Source: Nonlabens sp.
GTDB lineage: Bacteria > Bacteroidota > Bacteroidia > Flavobacteriales > Flavobacteriaceae
Assembly: GCF_018401815.1 (NCBI RefSeq)
Contig: NZ_JAGYKG010000001.1
Coordinates: forward strand, 642,388 to 706,387
DNA length: 64,000 bases
Direction of reading: 5' to 3'
Position numbers and translations under genes: made by a program
Notes under the pieces: generated by a model
The model's database searches: none
What the model was told of the DNA's origin: nothing
Seen by the model: the letters and a program-made list of their open reading frames with translations, nothing else
In this document: piece by piece, positions 63,719 to 64,000 of the stretch
Numbering within the stretch: the stretch's first letter is position 1
How the letters are laid out: each line of letters opens with the position of its first letter

Positions 63719-64000
63719 TACAATACGTTAAGGAGTTGTTCTTTAATTTTCTCTAATTCGTCTTTCATCTGTACGACCATTTGTTGCATGCTCGCGTGAT
63801 TTGCTTTGCTTCCTATGGTATTTACCTCGCGGCCTATTTCTTGAGATATAAAAGCGAGTTTTTTACCTTGAGATTCTGGAATGGACATGGTCTCCATAAA
63901 ATAATTCAAATGATTTTCTAAACGTACCTTTTCTTCAGTGATATCATATTTTTCTAGATAATAGATAAGCTCTTGTTCAAATCTATTTTGATCCACTTTT
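63718..64000 (-). CDS. yicC: YicC/YloC-family endoribonuclease, C-terminal part (truncated by window)
   Basis: The frame is open to the right edge, so the N-terminal ~200 residues are missing. The visible 92 residues (RFEQELIYYLEKYDITEEKVRLENHLNYF ... GKKLAFISQEIGREVNTIGSKANH) are the conserved C-terminal DUF1732 region. E. coli YicC is an RNase-type protein acting on small RNAs. It is the first visible gene of the yicC-gmk-nadD unit. Confidence 0.9.
   Translation of the reverse strand, partial: KVDQNRFEQELIYYLEKYDITEEKVRLENHLNYFMETMSIPESQGKKLAFISQEIGREVNTIGSKANHASMQQMVVQMKDELEKIKEQLLNVL

Overview
The window is a stretch of ordinary chromosome from a member of the Flavobacteriaceae (Bacteroidota), most likely a marine one. 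The evidence is a type IX secretion C-terminal tail on a secreted laminarinase, a TonB receptor with a carboxypeptidase-like N-terminal domain, HU-CCDC81/SPOR and DUF2723 proteins, Bacteroidota -7 promoter words (TAnnTTTG) in front of many genes, AT-rich DNA and little use of Shine-Dalgarno sites. A 16-bp palindrome, CGCTTTCGCGAAAGCG, occurs 14 times (three copies with one mismatch) and is reminiscent of Nonlabens/Dokdonia-type genomes; that genus guess comes from memory and was not tested.

Layout. 1-4.1 kb is a decayed accessory region: the end of a universal stress protein gene, an IS transposase remnant, a Fic gene split by a one-base frameshift, iteron-like repeats around the fic promoter, a pair of ~69-bp direct repeats and a tRNA-Gln. 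4.4-14.9 kb holds a DUF2723 membrane glycosyltransferase-like protein with a polysaccharide deacetylase, a thioredoxin-fold protein without its cysteines, a membrane phosphoesterase, an MFS transporter and polA. 15-23 kb holds a laminarinase, a PLP enzyme, a 2TM-dihydrofolate reductase fusion, an S23/IVP-type four-helix-bundle gene set in simple repeats, fabD and a two-gene lipoprotein unit with an M23 peptidase. 23-36 kb holds the 2-oxoglutarate dehydrogenase E1-E2 operon, an Lhr-type helicase, hflX, a deacetylase and a Met/Cys PLP enzyme. 36-54 kb holds envelope proteins, pheS, a fasciclin protein, haaO, hemC/hemA with a divergent AraC regulator, a candidate structured RNA, cvpA, glyS, comF and a crotonase. 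54-55 kb is a REP/RAYT unit with an in-frame stop in the transposase. 54.8-62.5 kb is a complete metal-uptake operon: DtxR/MntR-type regulator, TonB receptor, thioredoxin-like protein, binding lipoprotein, ATPase and two permeases, with a palindromic operator upstream. The window ends in the housekeeping run yicC-gmk-nadD.

How the genes work together. The clearest functional unit is the metal operon: outer-membrane import (TonB receptor), a periplasmic or lipid-anchored binding protein with His-His-Glu-Asp ligands as in manganese/iron types, an inner-membrane ABC transporter and its own repressor. hemA and hemC form the start of tetrapyrrole synthesis. sucA-sucB form the TCA-cycle 2-oxoglutarate dehydrogenase.

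The most unusual signals are non-coding: the dispersed palindrome, which sits in frame inside eight genes; the covarying REP palindromes; the iterons around the broken fic promoter; and a ~190-nt candidate RNA closed by a long-range stem.
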